64,000 nt of DNA from Trichuris trichiura (Eukaryota; Nematoda; Enoplea; Trichinellida; Trichuridae): NCBI GenBank assembly GCA_037903355.1, contig JBAJFE010000042.1:558001-622000 (forward strand). The letters are read 5' to 3'. Every line of letters starts with the position of its first letter. Position 1 is the stretch's first letter. The translations under genes and the position numbers were made by a program. The notes beneath the pieces were generated by a model. The model had not been told where the DNA came from, searched no databases, and saw nothing but the letters and a program-made list of their open reading frames with translations. Positions 20,510 to 35,200 of this stretch are shown piece by piece.

Positions 20510-23500
20510 ATGGCCTCTCTGCGCTGGGCGCTGTTCGTTCTTGTCTTAGCTAGAAATATGGGGATCAGTTGTAGTCAAGTTCTGAACCCGCCATATTTTA
20601 ATCTTGCCGAGGCGAAGAAAATCACAGTCACCTCCACCTGCGGGGAGCAAAATGGACAACCTATTAGAGAGCTTTATTGTTCATTAGCAGGGGCTACAAG
20701 ATATAGTCCTTACGAAGGTTACTACAGCTACAATTACGAAGACGATCTAGTTTCCCTCAGAATACCTGGAGAAGATCCAGCATCGCTAGAGAATCGCAAG
20801 CCATTGCTTCATGCAAGTGAAGGTCAGCCGTTTGTTTGGTCAACTAACTGTAATCATAATGATAGGGTGGACAAAACTGTGAATACTGTGATGCCGCCAA
20901 CCCAGAACTACGCCATCCAGCAGAGTACATGGTTGACGGAACGCCTCGCTATTGGCAAAGTCCCCCGTTGAGTCGTGGCATGGATTACAACCAAGTTAAC
21001 ATCACTATCGACCTGGAGCAGGTGAGTTATCAAAATTGTTCATCTGTTTCATTGGTTCTCATTGCGCTTAGTTTCCTCTTGACCGCGGTTCCTAATTTCA
21101 CAGCCTGGGTTGTAGTGGAAGGTTGAGTCCACAGATGGCATACTGATCTTTATAGGGAATCCCTTTTTCCCGTTTTGATTCCGTTACGTGCAGCAGAGCT
21201 TTTAGGCTCCCCTTGTCTCAACTTAGCGTTAATCCCCATCATAGTGACCTGTGATAGGTTTTTCTGAAAAATAGCTTGTGATAAAAGTTTGCGTGATAAC
21301 GTGTCGTTGTTTTAAGTATCAGTTCTATTAGTCCAGATTGGCTTTTACCAAGAACAGGGCATCGCATGTTCAATAATAGAAACTCAGCTTTCATGTTGTG
21401 ATGACGCTACAGCACATACGATATTCACAAAATGGCATCTTGATGGGAAAGGACGGGAAAATAATAGAATCATGACAGGCGAAAACTGCCTCGGCAACCG
21501 CCATGGTGCTATCAATGCCAACTCATGAGGTCACTACTTCATCTACCCTTCTGAATGAGTAATGATAAAAAGTCCTGACGCAACAGCTCCTAATTCTACG
21601 AAATCAGTCATTCAGCTTCAGCGAGAAATGAAGCAGATTGCTTTGCAGAATATGCTGTTGCTCCATTCGTTAAGAAGCTCGACTTTTCTCGATCTAGTAA
21701 AAAAAAAGTTTCCTAAAAAGAGGATGCATTCGTACTCTGTAGTGACGTGCGTTTAGGAAAGGCAGTCTTGATAGTAAGAATGTACTCAGCTGGACTATCC
21801 TAAATAATGATAAGTAATTCTGCGTTGAAGGCAGCCCTCGAAGATAACCTCTCCGGTCCTTAATAGCACAGCTTTATTGCCTTTAATGTTACTCAGCCCT
21901 ATCGCCATAGTAAGGTGAGGTCCCTGTTTCTCTAAAATAGGGTAGCGCGAAGAACTTTTGTTGGATGCGCAAAGTCATGACAGCCATCCCCTTTTCAATG
22001 TCTGAGCTTGCCATCACCCTTTGGGAGTAACTCTATCGGCGCGAAAGCTGGCGGGAAATATCCACCCATGGGTCTCTGTCTTCTCGCTAATTCCTCATGG
22101 TGACTGTTGCTCAGAGGCTGTTGATGCTCCCGCGATCGTGTTATCGCTATACCTTGTTTCTGCACACCAGCTTTTCATGTATTAGCAACATGTTATGTGC
22201 ACAACTTGAATTTAAGTATCGCGTTTGTTATAATTTTATTACAGGATTCTTCCAAAAAGCAGGAGGCGTGCAAACAACTGTCTTCTCAGTATTGGGTTAC
22301 ATTGACGTGATCTGCACTACCTCTAGGCGATTTCGCTTCTTCGTGACGAGACCCGTAACAAATTAAAACAGCCATCAACAACTGACGAAAAGGGAATAGC
22401 AAGCAGTAGTATCTTCATCGCAGGCCACAGGGCAGGATATAACGCAGTACAACTGTCCGCGGAGTGAGAAGTGCTCATAGCCATTCGCCATACTGGGTTT
22501 GGTCTCTTCGCTTCACTGCAGGTCTATTAATTCTTCTTGCAAGTGGATGTCTACGTCCAGGGAGCTGACCATGAACGGGTCAAGCACACTGTCAGTGCTG
22601 CCAGACCCTGTGATCGCTTTTTTCGTATACAACGCACGCTACAAGTATCCGTCATAAGCTGACCGTCAAAATATGATGTTCAGGTTTGCATAGTAAAATT
22701 CTAATGTTCAGGCACATAGGATAATTAAGCTCAGGAGTACAGTCTTCCGCCTTCATTTATGTTTCCTCCATAATTGAGCCGTCAAGATACACAAATTAGA
22801 ATTACCAAGAAAATAACATAGATAAACCGCCTTAAGAATTGTTTGTACAGCGTTTCTAAATGGTGGCGGTAAACGTGGACATATTCCAGTACCTGCATAT
22901 TTTGCTTACTTCGGCGAACGTCAGAAATTGGTAGAACTCGCCGCTGGCGAAGTTGCGCTTGAACATCAGCTTTGACAACGTTTTGTTTACAGCCGTGTTA
23001 ACCAAACTTAGTTCGACTGCAGCTGTTTTTACTTAGACTCCCTTTTAACTTGAAATATAAATTTTCTGAATGGCCTATGCCCATATTAGACGTCCGCAAA
23101 TTTTCAGAAAGGAGAATTTTGTTCTCTTCAAAAAATTTAATGATGCTGAAGTGCTCGAAGAATCGCGTTAATCGAGCACCCCTCAGGAGCTACCGCACTT
23201 CAATCTGAAAGACGACAGGAACTGTACATTTAAGAATGCCTTTAAAAGCTCTAAGATTTTCGGAATAGTCCACTACTAACCGGTAACGAGCGAAGGATGG
23301 CATCACTTGTTACGTTGACAAAAGGCAATGGGCTAAACCCGTCCTTTGATGGCTTATGTCGTTTAGCATGCTTTTTGTATGAAATACATATCTTACTTAA
23401 AAAGCAATGTCTTCCAGTAAAGTGTGATCTCGTCAAGGTTAAACGTTTGCTTGTATGATTATCCACATTCCAGAATCATGTTCACCAGTTCTCCTTAAAA

Positions 23501-26270
23501 CTTTGCATCAGCCTCAGCATTAGCCGAAGCGCTTGCTCCAGTAAACTTTAAACTAGGGTGATTTCCTCTACCTTATGAATCTATCAAACCATCCATGACT
23601 ATCAATTGTTGAATACTTATTCCTGTTGGGTGCATTAACGCGACTGAAACAAAAAAAAGGAAAAGGAGAGGAAGGAACCTGAGAAGATAAGCAAGTTACG
23701 GTAATAGCTGCAATAATAACGTGCGGAAGTGAAACAGCGAGTTTCATCAACAAAAGTAATTGGTGTGGTAGAGAGCGTCACTCTCAACGGCAATAGATTC
23801 TACTTTCCCAATATTTTCATCGCTGTCTTCTAAAGGCGTTTTCCTCAGCTTGTCAAAGAAACACATTTTCCTTAATTATAAGATAGCTTACCGGTACTCT
23901 GATATCTGCATTCATCAGTCCAGTCGAGCAAGATACTTCCCATCCTACTCATTATTAGGTGCCTTCCGGACGAGGCTACTTTGATATTAGCAGAACCAAT
24001 AATAAATTCAGCAAATTTGTGAAACTAGCAATGAATGCATGCACTGAAGGCATGGGCTTAGGCTTTAACATCCATAGCTAACGACAGAACCAGAGGTATT
24101 CCAAAAGGTTTGAGCCTCTCTTCCGCATACGAACGGAGCATTAAACCGATTATTCTGCTAAGACGAACGCGTGCATTACTTCATGATTGACAGTGTCTGC
24201 TTCCTTAACATGTTCATGTTTTCGTCATCTTTTCGCTAAGAGCCCTCTGAAATCCAACATTCCGCAAGTTTTTTCACCTCCAACATCTGTCAGTGCTTTC
24301 ATGAATGCGTTTTCTCTTTTATCTTAAGCGAGTAATCAATTTTCTAATCCATTTGTGAATACTTAGTACAAACGAGTTTCTAATCAAACAGATAATTTGT
24401 TCTTGCTCCATACAAATAAAGAATTGTCCTTTCTAGTAACGATTATTCTGTTAGTCTTGATAATGAACGTACCTACTTCCAGTTTTTTCGCTTATGTTGG
24501 TAGTTACTCTTCACTCCGGTTGCAGATGCGTTCTTGAACTATAGCCTTCTCGCGGAGAACAGGAAAAAGCAGTTAAGCATGGAGAACAAAGTTTTGCTAT
24601 CCTGTTAGGACTGACTTAGAAAATGAATTATAATCTTTCCTCTAATTGCAATTTTTCTGTTAAAATTCGTGTGTATGAATACAAGTCAAATGTTACTTGA
24701 ACATCATTTATCCAGATGAGTGTAACTGCTCACTAAAGATTTAAATTAGTTCTATATGCTCTAGCCCTTCCAATTTTGGCATCATTTTCGTCATTGTAGT
24801 AAAAAGAGACTAACTTTTCTTGTTTTTTTGAGTAAGTTTTATCATACAGGCAAGGACCAGTGTGAGTTCTTACCATGGTTAAATGAGCAGCGCCATATTG
24901 CAGGCAAAAGTTTAATCCCAATCTTTTCAAATAACCTTAAGTCGTGAAAATATAGCTTTTTGTTACGGAACTATAAGTCTTCGTGTTTGAGCTGTTTTTT
25001 CATACGGAGTTTGTCCCATTGAAAATACAGTAGTAGGGCGCGGCCCGAAAGCTACGGAAGTCCATTAAAACTTAGTGTTTTCAGCTGGACAAACTCCACA
25101 CGAAAAAAAAATTCAACTACCTTAATTCAACCATTCCTAAATGCAAGTGTGACCTGTTAGCTTCCTCTCAAAAAAGCAGCATTCATTCGACTTTCGAGGA
25201 CAATGGGAACAGGGTTGTGTAAACTAAAGTGATAATTCTTAGTTATCGATTAATTTCGAGCCCCTTCTTTCTGAAAAGCGCTTCATCTGCCTTTAGCTAT
25301 GTTCTTAGCGAGGTGAAAGAGCTCCCCTCTACCTGGCTGACAACATTTGAAACTCGTACAATTGGGTGTTCAAAAAAAAGTACAAAATGTTTTGAATAGG
25401 CAAATGTACATGTAACGTTGCTAAGCTTTACATGTAAAAAGTAGCGTTAATTATTTAGTAGCTCGGAGTATCAATATTGAGGTGCATTTCGTTTGTCTGG
25501 ACTATGACCTCTATCATAAAATACATCGCTGATAATGGGACACGGCTCACTCTGGAAGTTGCGCCGTCAGAGGTAAACAAATGGGATTGTTTTTTTGTGT
25601 ACAATTGTAAGCTTTTCTTTTCTGTAATTAAGCGTGTACTATAAAATAAAAGTCCTCATAACGTGATGAAATTAATACCTAATTACTAATTAGTACAGTT
25701 TTAACACTTTGTACTTTTTTAGGAATTTCATGTAGCTTATGTTTCATTGCAAATGGCAAACAGCCCAAGGCCAGGTCTATGGGTCTTGGAGCGCTCCACA
25801 GACCACGGGAAAACATATTTGCCTTGGCAATACTTTGCCGAAACACCTGCACAGTGTGAGGAATTTTTCGGTCCCGATTCATTGCAGCCAATAATGGATG
25901 ACGACAGCGTTATATGCACTACTGAGTACTCGCAAATTATTCCTCTCGGAAACGGGCAGGTAGACGAGCCATCCCATCTGCGCTAGTCTAATGTTCGGCT
26001 TACATCTTCAGATTTTCATTACACTATTGAACAATCGTCCTGGAAGGGGCAACTTCAGCCATAGCGACAAACTGCAACGCTTCACACGAGCGACCAACGT
26101 GCGTATTCGACTTCTGCGTACTAAAACATTGCAAGGACATTTAATGGATCTCAATGATAAGAAGGATCCAACGATCACCCGTCGAGTACGATTTCACTCA
26201 TTTATATTAGCTGTAAACAATAAATGGTCTCTGCAGTATTTCTATTCGATCAAAGAAATCGAGATGGGAG
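20510..26270 (+). other. laminin LN domain exons
   Basis: The N-terminal LN polymerisation domain is spread over exons 20510-20833, 20866-21021, 25723-25959 and the start of 26012-26450. Conserved strings are [51 protein letters not shown] and [10 protein letters not shown]. Between LYCSLAGAT and NCEYCD there is a tyrosine-rich insertion of about 45 residues ([15 protein letters not shown] and beyond) that is longer than in LanA. The junction at 20833/20866 requires a 32-nt intron. Confidence 0.8.
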
Positions 26271-29200
26271 GTAGATGTGTTTGTCATGGACATGCTCAAA
26301 CATGTGATATCCTGGACCCTCTCCGGCCAACTCGGCTGCTCTGTCGTTGTGAACACAACACTTGTGGCGATCAGTGTGAACAGTGCTGCCCTGGATTTAA
26401 GCAAAAGCTCTGGCGTCCTGTCAGGGAAGGCCAAATTTTTGAATGCGAGCGTAAGTTGCTTTTCCCTTCTCGGCCAGCCTATATAGCTGCATTTAAGCAT
26501 GCAACTGCTTCGGTCATAGTACAGAATGTGAGTACGACCCCGAAGTGGATGCAAACCAGAAAAGTTTGGATATTCACGGTCAGTACAAAGGCGGAGGAGT
26601 TTGCAAAAATTGCGGAGTAGTTAAAAATTGTTTTGACCGTACTATTTTAATACAATTTATAGCACAATACCACCGGGATCAATTGCGAGACTTGCAAGCC
26701 AGGATTTTTTAGGCCAGCTGGTCGTCAACGAGAATCCCTTGACGCCTGCATTCGTAAGCTAAAGTGGTCTCGTCCGTCTTCTAACGGCTACATTTAACGT
26801 TTGAAGCCTGCCAGTGTGATTCGCCATTTTTCGACGGAAGCTGTGATCTTGAAACAGGTCGATGCCATTGCGCAAAACAGTTTCAACCGCCAGATTGTGA
26901 TGCCTGCTCTTATGGCTATTACAATTTTCCTGGATGCGAAGAATGTGCTTGCTTTCTTCCTGGCTCGGAAGGTGCAGTATGTTTAGTAGGTTCAACGGTC
27001 GTTTACATCTTTTTGTGAAATGCTAAAGAAATTGATTTAAGCCGCAGGGCGAACAATGTCCTTGTAAAATTAACTTCAACGGAAAGCACTGCAATACTTG
27101 TTCTGATGGATATCACAGCTTTCCTTTGTGTGCAGCGTGTGCATGCAGTCAGCCTGGGTCAGTTGACAACATATGTAACAGCACAACAGGCCACTGCTCC
27201 TGCAAGATGAATTACAACGGAACTGCCTGCGAGCGTTGTTCCAGCGGTTATTTTAACTACCCAAAGTGCACATTTTGCAATTGTAATACTGCCGGCGCGT
27301 TACCAGAAATATGCAATGATACTACCGGAGCTTGTAAATGCAAGCCAACTCACGCTGGCAATTCTTGCGACAGATGCAGGGATGGTTATTTCCAATTCCC
27401 GATTTGCGAAGGTAAACTCTTCTCAGCTTTTCTCGTTTCATTGTTTAAGCTGCTTTTTTAGCTTGTCTCTGCAGCGTGGACGGCGCCTTCTCCGGCTTTT
27501 GCAATACCCAAACAGGACAGTGCCAATGCAAGCCTAACTACACTGGAAGAAAATGTGATCATTGCGCTGCAGGATATTATGGTTTTCCAAGATGTTTAGG
27601 TGAGCCTGACGCGCAGACAAGTAAAATCATCATGCACAAAACTTGAATGATTTCTTTCAGCATGCGAATGCAATCGATATGGTAGCTTGGGTACCACCTG
27701 CACTGACGAAGGACATTGCTTCTGCAAAGCTGGTTTCACTGGCGCGAAGTGCGATAGATGTAAAGAAAATTTCTTTAACTACCCTCTATGTGAAGGTAAG
27801 CCCTTCAGTTGCACGAGAATTATGCTTGCATAAGCATTTTGATGCTGCCTGAGTTCCAATTTTTTGCTGCTCATTCTGAAAGCTGGAAACCAAAGTGAAT
27901 TACCGTATATTACGGCCTATAAGAACACCCCTCTGCCTAAGTAATGGGTGGTAATAATTGGCCCAGTTGGTATTTCCTAGGCTCGCGTTCGACTTATTAG
28001 TCCTATGAGCTGAACAGCAATTCTCCTACCTCAATTAGACTCACTAAGTGATTAACTGGGCCAATCATTACTACCCATTACTTTGGTAGAGGGGTGTTCT
28101 TATAGGTCGTAATATACGGTATATCTCTTCACCGTCCCACGATCATCCTGCTCTGCCGTTACCTAAGCCTATCCCAAAACAGAAGGCCTGTTTTTTTGCT
28201 TGAGCTTAGGTTAGGGGAAGACAAGGCAGTCGGCAACCTCATCAGTGAGGACAAAACAGGACGGTTCAGATGGTGGCCAAGAAGAAGCCTACGCGTTCTA
28301 AAACTAAGGGCTTCAGCAGAGGTTATCCCATAAATCTTTTTGAAGAAAAGTGAAACAGACAAGGAGCCCAATATTTGATTTGTGCTCTCATAATTCTATA
28401 GTTCTTTTTGTACATAGCTTTTCTTTGCGAGACTACAGACCTTCATGAAGTAGAAGACTTATTGAGGGAAGTAATCCCGTTATTCACGTTAAAACGTTTT
28501 TAAAAACTGAGCTTACAACCGAAGTATATTCTTGGTTAAGATAAACTTTGGTTGTTCAGAAAAAGGTTGAAGGTGAAACACCCAAATGCTGTGAAGTGTT
28601 TTAAAAACGTCTTAAAATGAATAACGGGATCACTTTTCTAAATGTGTCCTAATTTTTTAGTCTGGTTCTAGGCGAATGTTTTAAATGAAACTGCGCAGTT
28701 TCGAAACTTCTGAAAGCTTGTTCACTTTTTGTTATTGTAAGTTTCTCACCATCAAAATAGCCAATCATCCACTGCTTAAGACTTTGTCTACTTGTTACGT
28801 AACCGCTGAATATCACTGACTTGGCGTTTTGAAGCAATGACATTAAGAAGTTGTGAAAGTATAGCTCTCTGAAAGTTCGAATTTACTTTTCTTCAGTAAC
28901 CATTAGATAATGGAAGCGCATAGAAGAATGATTCATAAACAATTTTTTTGCGACAGACGGTAAAAATTCAATGAATTTATACTGCTTAGGTCTGCGTAAC
29001 AAGTTCGAGAAATAAAATGCATTGGTGTACCAGGAGCAGTTAAAGTATTAATGCTCGTAATATCTTAGTCCAGATGTCGAGTCAACTTAAATAATGTTGT
29101 ATAACGACAAGAATGGCCGTCCAACATTCTCGCAGCCGGGCACTGTTTATTAGCAACCACTCCCGCACAGCAGAGAATGCGCGAGAGTTACCAGAGACAA

Positions 29201-32200
29201 AAAGAACACTTCAGAAGCAGAAGAACAAGAACACCGCAGCCTATCTATCTTTTGTATTTCTACAGTCATCCCACTTCAAAGAACTTCACTTTCCTTGCCT
29301 TAAGATGTTACGTGATCAGGAACGTTCTGTTGATTTTGTACTGCTTGAGGCATTGTTTTCAGAAACAGTAGGTATCTTTCTCTATTTGCCCGAAGGTGCA
29401 CGTACTACTAACAATAATCAGCTCTGCTCTGACAGTTAAATATACAGTAGAGCAAACAAGATCGATTATTAATTTTGAGCATGCCATTTCACTCGAAGTT
29501 AGCCTCCGCAGTAAAAGTTGGAGATACTGCAGCACATTTCATGTACAAAGCGCGCTGGTTACAGCGACTGCTTGCCCGTAGTTACCTACCTGAACCATCT
29601 CCTGCCTCATTAAAACAGTAAATCTTACGTAGTTAGGTTGAGCAGATATGTGCTGTTTTTTGTCCTGGATTTTTAACTGCACTTTGCAGTTTCCGTTTCC
29701 ACTAAAACATATCTAATGCTGCGTAAAATAATGCCCAATGTCAGCAGCTTGAACTCTTTTATTAATGCTATAAATTGCAGAAAAACCAGTTTTGAGTGTC
29801 GAGATATTAGAATGATTAGGAGCTGAATAGCAAGTGCAGTTACAATAGCCGTATAGGTTCTGGTGATAAAAGTTGCGTTGTGCTCATTTGACGAACAAGC
29901 AAGGAAACTAAGAAAGGGTTCAGCTTATGGGCTATCAAGCTGAAAGGTGAAACCAACTGGAAAGCGGAACCACTTTCCTACATTTCTTTCCTTCGGTTGC
30001 TGAGGATGGCACCATGCAGTCCTGAAAGCCTTGATCGTTTCTTAGCTTCCTTCGTTTTTCACTAAAACGGACATCATAACTTTTATGGTGAATACCAAGA
30101 GATGAGACGTTAGAAAAACTGCACTAATTGTCTTTTAATTTAGAGTGCAACTGCGACCCGAGAGGCGTGGCGTTGGATTTCGCGGGTTGCGATAAAGTTC
30201 CAGAAGGTAGCTTATGCTCTTGCAAGTCACAGGTTACTGGACGACGATGCCAACAATGCAAGCCATTCCATTGGAATCTACAGTATCATAACCTGCAGGG
30301 CTGCGAGCCGTGCAACTGCTACGTTCAGGGTACACTGTCATCGCTGACTGACTGCGATCACTTATCAGGCCAGTGCCAATGCAAACTGAACACCCTGGGA
30401 AGGGATTGTTCACAATGCAAGCCTGGCTTCTATGCTATGAACCAGTCAAATCCTTTTGGATGCGAACGTAATCTGATGGAGCTAATACATTTTTTTGCTA
30501 TTTAACAAGTTTGTTAAGCATGTGATTGCGACAGTGGCGGTTCATACAGCCATATATGTGAATCTCGTACCGGCCAATGTCACTGCAAACCTCGAGTTGG
30601 TGGCCGTCGATGCAATGAGCCTATCGAAGCACACTTTTTCCCTATCCTTCAACATATCAAGTATGAAGCCGAAGATGGTTTCAGCCCAGATTACAAAGCG
30701 ATTAGGTATGCTACCGATGAGAAAACGTTTCCGAAGTTTTCTGGGAAAGGTTTCGTTGCGTTTTCTCCTATTCAGGTAAGGTTTAATTATGATTCATCAG
30801 TGCACCTGCACGGTTGCTATCCTAGGACGAAGTAAACATTCCATTCGATATACCGAAGTCAAGCGTCTATCTAGTGCAAATAACTTACAAGAATCCAACT
30901 GAAAGTGATGTAACTGTCAACTTCCACCTTCAACCATACTTCAGCCGTGGTATCTTTGTTTTCAGGTTTTTTCCGCCCGTGAACATTGTTGCGTATTTCA
31001 GAAAAGGAGGGAAAACAGAAAATAGAAGTTCGCCTGCCCAGAGCACCCGAACCAGTGTCCACTTTGCTTAAGACTCCTTCAGGCCAGCCTTATCCGTTAG
31101 TCCTGAACCCAGGAAAGTGGATGTTGAAGGTCAAAACTGCTCGGCGATTCTTTCTGGTATTGCACAATTGCCGCATTTTTTGTTGCTATGTTGGCAAACT
31201 TTTGCAAAGGACAACGTGGTATTTCTGCCGGAGCCTTATGTTGTTGGTTCAGCATTGCACGTCAATGTTCCGAAGCCATGTCACTTTAATTTCAAAGAGC
31301 TTCCTTGCGAGCTTCTCGTCTATCCAGATCTTTTCCACTACCATTCGATAGGCCTATCTAATGAGACCGCCACTCTGACGCAGTCTGATCCTACGAAGCT
31401 GCAGGAAAATATCGGATGGCTTAATTCCGAAAATGTATTAGTTCAGGTGTTAATATGAATTTATAATCGGTTTCATGTACACATTGCAGGCGTATACCTT
31501 ACGGATAGATGGAATCTCTCCAGGAAACTATACTTTATTGGTAAGCTATCAAAACTTTGAGCCAAATATGGTGCCGGCAGACGTGAAGCCCGACGATGAT
31601 CCTTTATCTTCCGGCAGCATTATTTTTGAGCACTGCCCTTACAGGTAAGCAGTTCAGTCAAACAAGCAGCCTTATACAATTGTTTCCAGCACTTTCTGTC
31701 GAGAGGTTGTCGTTAGTCAAGGTAGACCTTGGAACATGCAGCTAAAACCGCAAGGAGCACAAATCCACATTCGACCAAGAGTAAAGGGAAACATCGCACT
31801 GGTAAGCATTGTCACTATTTCTGCTATGATGGCAGCAACGCTGTATCGCTGTAGAGAGGTGTTACGTTAATACCCTCAGAAGAATGGGACGTGGCGTATT
31901 TGCTTCCTAAGTCAAAGTGCGTCAAGACCGACGTGCAGTACGTTCTAGAAAAGGTGTTAATAAAATGTAGTAATTTTACTATTTTAGCTGCTTTGGGTAT
32001 TCCTTTCTTCCAATTCCAGAATCGATGCTAATCGAAATTGAGTCAGGCTATCGTAACCAAAGTGTAACTGGCCACGATTCAGGCATTGAGGTATACGACG
32101 GTAACATTGTTCTTTTACCGCTCATTAAATCACAGGTGATTCAATGTTGTTATAATTAAGAATATCTAACATATATGGTTTAGGATATACTGCATTTCAC

Positions 32201-35200
32201 AGGCAGAGTTGCTCAGCCTGGCAAACATGTTTTCATGTTTCATTATTACAACCCGTCTCAAGCACACTTGCCTGTGAGAATGCATATTCGAAACGTTAAG
32301 AATGGTAATATTTAGCACACGTGTTAACGTTTTGCTGACGAACTATTTTCTTTAGAGTCGCTCCCATATGATGACGTTGCACCGGAAAGCGCAAACGGTA
32401 AAACTTTTGGGCATTAAGTTCTTTTAAAATGTAACACATTTGTTCAGCTATCGCGAATTTGCGGTTTTGCCCTAGCGTTTCTGGTTGTCGGAGCATTGCT
32501 TATAGCAAAGATGATGAAAGCTCTGCTGCCTTTGACATCGTTGACAAATTCGACTTGTCGGTCTTTCAAAACAATGTTTCTGGCAACACTACCTATCTCG
32601 ACTACCTCTTTGTGATTCCTTTAAAAAGCTACAGTGATGATTTGCTCATTCCTCAGTCGGTAGAGCATCTTCAACATAGTTTGGCGAACTGCTCGCAGCA
32701 CCTCAGTGAACCATTGCTGCATATGAAAACGATTGACGAAGAATGCAAAAAACTGATATTCTCTTTGACTGTAGACTTCAATGCTGGTGCGATGAGTTGT
32801 GATTGCAACTTAGAAGGATCAACTAGCTTTATATGCGAACGTTACGGTGGCCAATGTCAATGCATGCAAAATGTTGTAGGAAGGCAATGCGATAAATGCC
32901 GTTCTGGATATTTTGGATTTCCCGAATGCAAACGTAAGTGCAAGTTAACTTTCATGCAATCCAATTCTTGATCTTATTTTCAACGGCATTGCCCTGTTTA
33001 GCAATCAGCCTTTTGTTCGCACAGGAAAATTAATATGCATCATGTTACCAGAGGAGCTACTTCTTGAAAGCCTAATTCTTTCACTTTTTAGCCTGTAACT
33101 GCAGCAGGAACTTTATGTGCGACCCCTCGACCGGCTCTTGCTATTGCCCGCCATTAACTGAAGGGAATAAATGCGACAGATGCAAGGTGCATGCTTATGG
33201 TTTCGATCCTCTCATCGGCTGCCAAGAATGCCATTGCAGCGTTGTTGGTACCATTGAGCAGTCACTCAATTGTGACGAAACGAACGGGCAATGCAGGTAC
33301 GTGTGAACTAACTGTCCCAGTGTAAGACAAAACCCTAACTTCTTCAGCTGCATGAAGAATGTTGGTGGACGAAGATGTGAGAAGTGCCTTGCTGGATTTT
33401 ATGGATATCCACACTGCTACGAATGCGCCTGTGACCTCTCGGGGTCAAATGCTGAGATATGTGAACAGAATAGCGCGACCTGTCTTTGCAAAGTATTTCA
33501 ACCTTTGCTAAAAATTTTACGCAGAGCAACTTCAGATTATTTGCAGGAAAATGTCATCGGTAGCACATGCGCCACTTGTGCTCCAGGTACTTTTAACTTG
33601 GCCCGAGATAACGAAAAAGGCTGTACGGAGTGCTTTTGCTTTGGCGTCACTGACAATTGTAGAAGTTCAACTTTCAAGAAAACTTCTATTATCGATATGT
33701 ACGGATGGAAAGTGCCTACTTGGGCGGGCAAGCACAGGCAGATAGAGACAGACGGCAAGGTTGAAGTTGTCTTTGATGAAACTGATTTAATTGGTCAAAA
33801 GGGCAAGCTTGTTTATCTTTTTTCTCCAAGTTCTTACCTTGGTAACCGATTACTGTCGTATGGCGGTAGAATTGAATACATGGTCATGGCGATGCCTGCC
33901 CAAGAGGAAAGCGCAATTACTGTATCACCTGATCTAATTATGAGGGTAAGGATGTTCAGGTTCACTTATGGGCAATAGACATCTGGTAAATGAGATTTAT
34001 TTTCAGGGCAACAATATGTCCATTGAATACTGGAGTGAAAATCAACCGTCTTCATTTGAATCGTATTTCTCAATCCAGACAACTTTGCTGCCGGTACGTC
34101 TGTCGTCGGTAAACCGGAACTTTTTAAACAGAATACACTTTGAAGGAGAAATGGATACAGGAAAACGGCGATGCGGTTACACGTGGCCAAATGTTAATGG
34201 TGCTTCAGAACCTAACTGCATTTTTATTCAAGGCATCATATTTCAGCAGTACAAAACGTGTAGTGTGAGTACATCTGTTTACTTTCTCATGTAGTCACAG
34301 ACTTCTGGTCTTTACTAGCTGCTAATTTAGGAACTTGATGATAATAGTTCGTTTTAAAATGTTTAAATTGAAACAGATTATCATTTGCGCCTTCTGATTC
34401 CGTTGTACGAATAACCTTTTCCATTGCTGACTTTTACTCAGCTCAACTGACAACAGTAATGCAACCATTTAAGCATGAGTCCAATTCCATGTTCTTGAAA
34501 ATAACTTATTTTTAGCGGCGTTGTTCTGTATCAGTGAATAGTATTGAAGCTGCTTAATTATTCCAAATTTCAGTACCGTTATTAAACCGTTTGAAACTTC
34601 TAAAAATCGAATTTTAAGCATACGGAATTCCTTAGCATAGTGCACAGAGATAACTATAAGCCACTGATTTAGGTTAAAGGCAGTATCCATGGATTCCGCT
34701 GACGAAAACGATTTAGCGGAAGGAGAACTTGCAGCCTCAAATGTGGAAGTTTGTCACTGTCCTACACCTTACAAAGGAACTTCCTGCGAAGTATGTTCAT
34801 TTTATGGTGGTGCAATTCAGCCTTGAAACTGCTGCAGGAATGTGCTGAAGGTTTCTACCGAGTAGGGAGTGGCCCATTATTGGGTTCTTGTGTTCCGTGC
34901 AGGTGCAACGGCCATTCCGAAAGCTGTGACCGTATCACCGGCCGGTGTTTTGACTGTAAACACAATACTACTGGCGACAACTGCGAATTGTGCGACCGCG
35001 GCTTCCACGGTGTTGCCACCTTTGGGACCCCATTTGACTGTCAATTGTGTCCCTGTCCTCATCCTACAATGGAGAATAAGTACGGAGATAGTACTCATTT
35101 ATTAGATTAATGTTTTGCTAACTGTTTAGCTTCGCACTGGATTGTACAGTGTCTGAAATAGGGAATCTTCTCGCGTGCCACTGTGAAGAAGGTTACACTG

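Larger units (their letters stand above)
26255..30640 (+). other. laminin LEa repeat block
   Basis: Tandem laminin-type EGF-like modules, each with eight cysteines, for example [73 protein letters not shown] and [12 protein letters not shown] final half-module ([13 protein letters not shown]) runs into the LF domain. The 2.35-kb intron 27796-30143 falls between two modules. LE modules form the rigid rod of the short arm. Confidence 0.9.

Noticed and set aside
31080..31110. Possible frameshift in the laminin LF domain
   Set aside because: The frame change is fully explained by a 54-nt GT-AG intron at 31156-31209 that joins ARRFFL to DNVVFLPEP.
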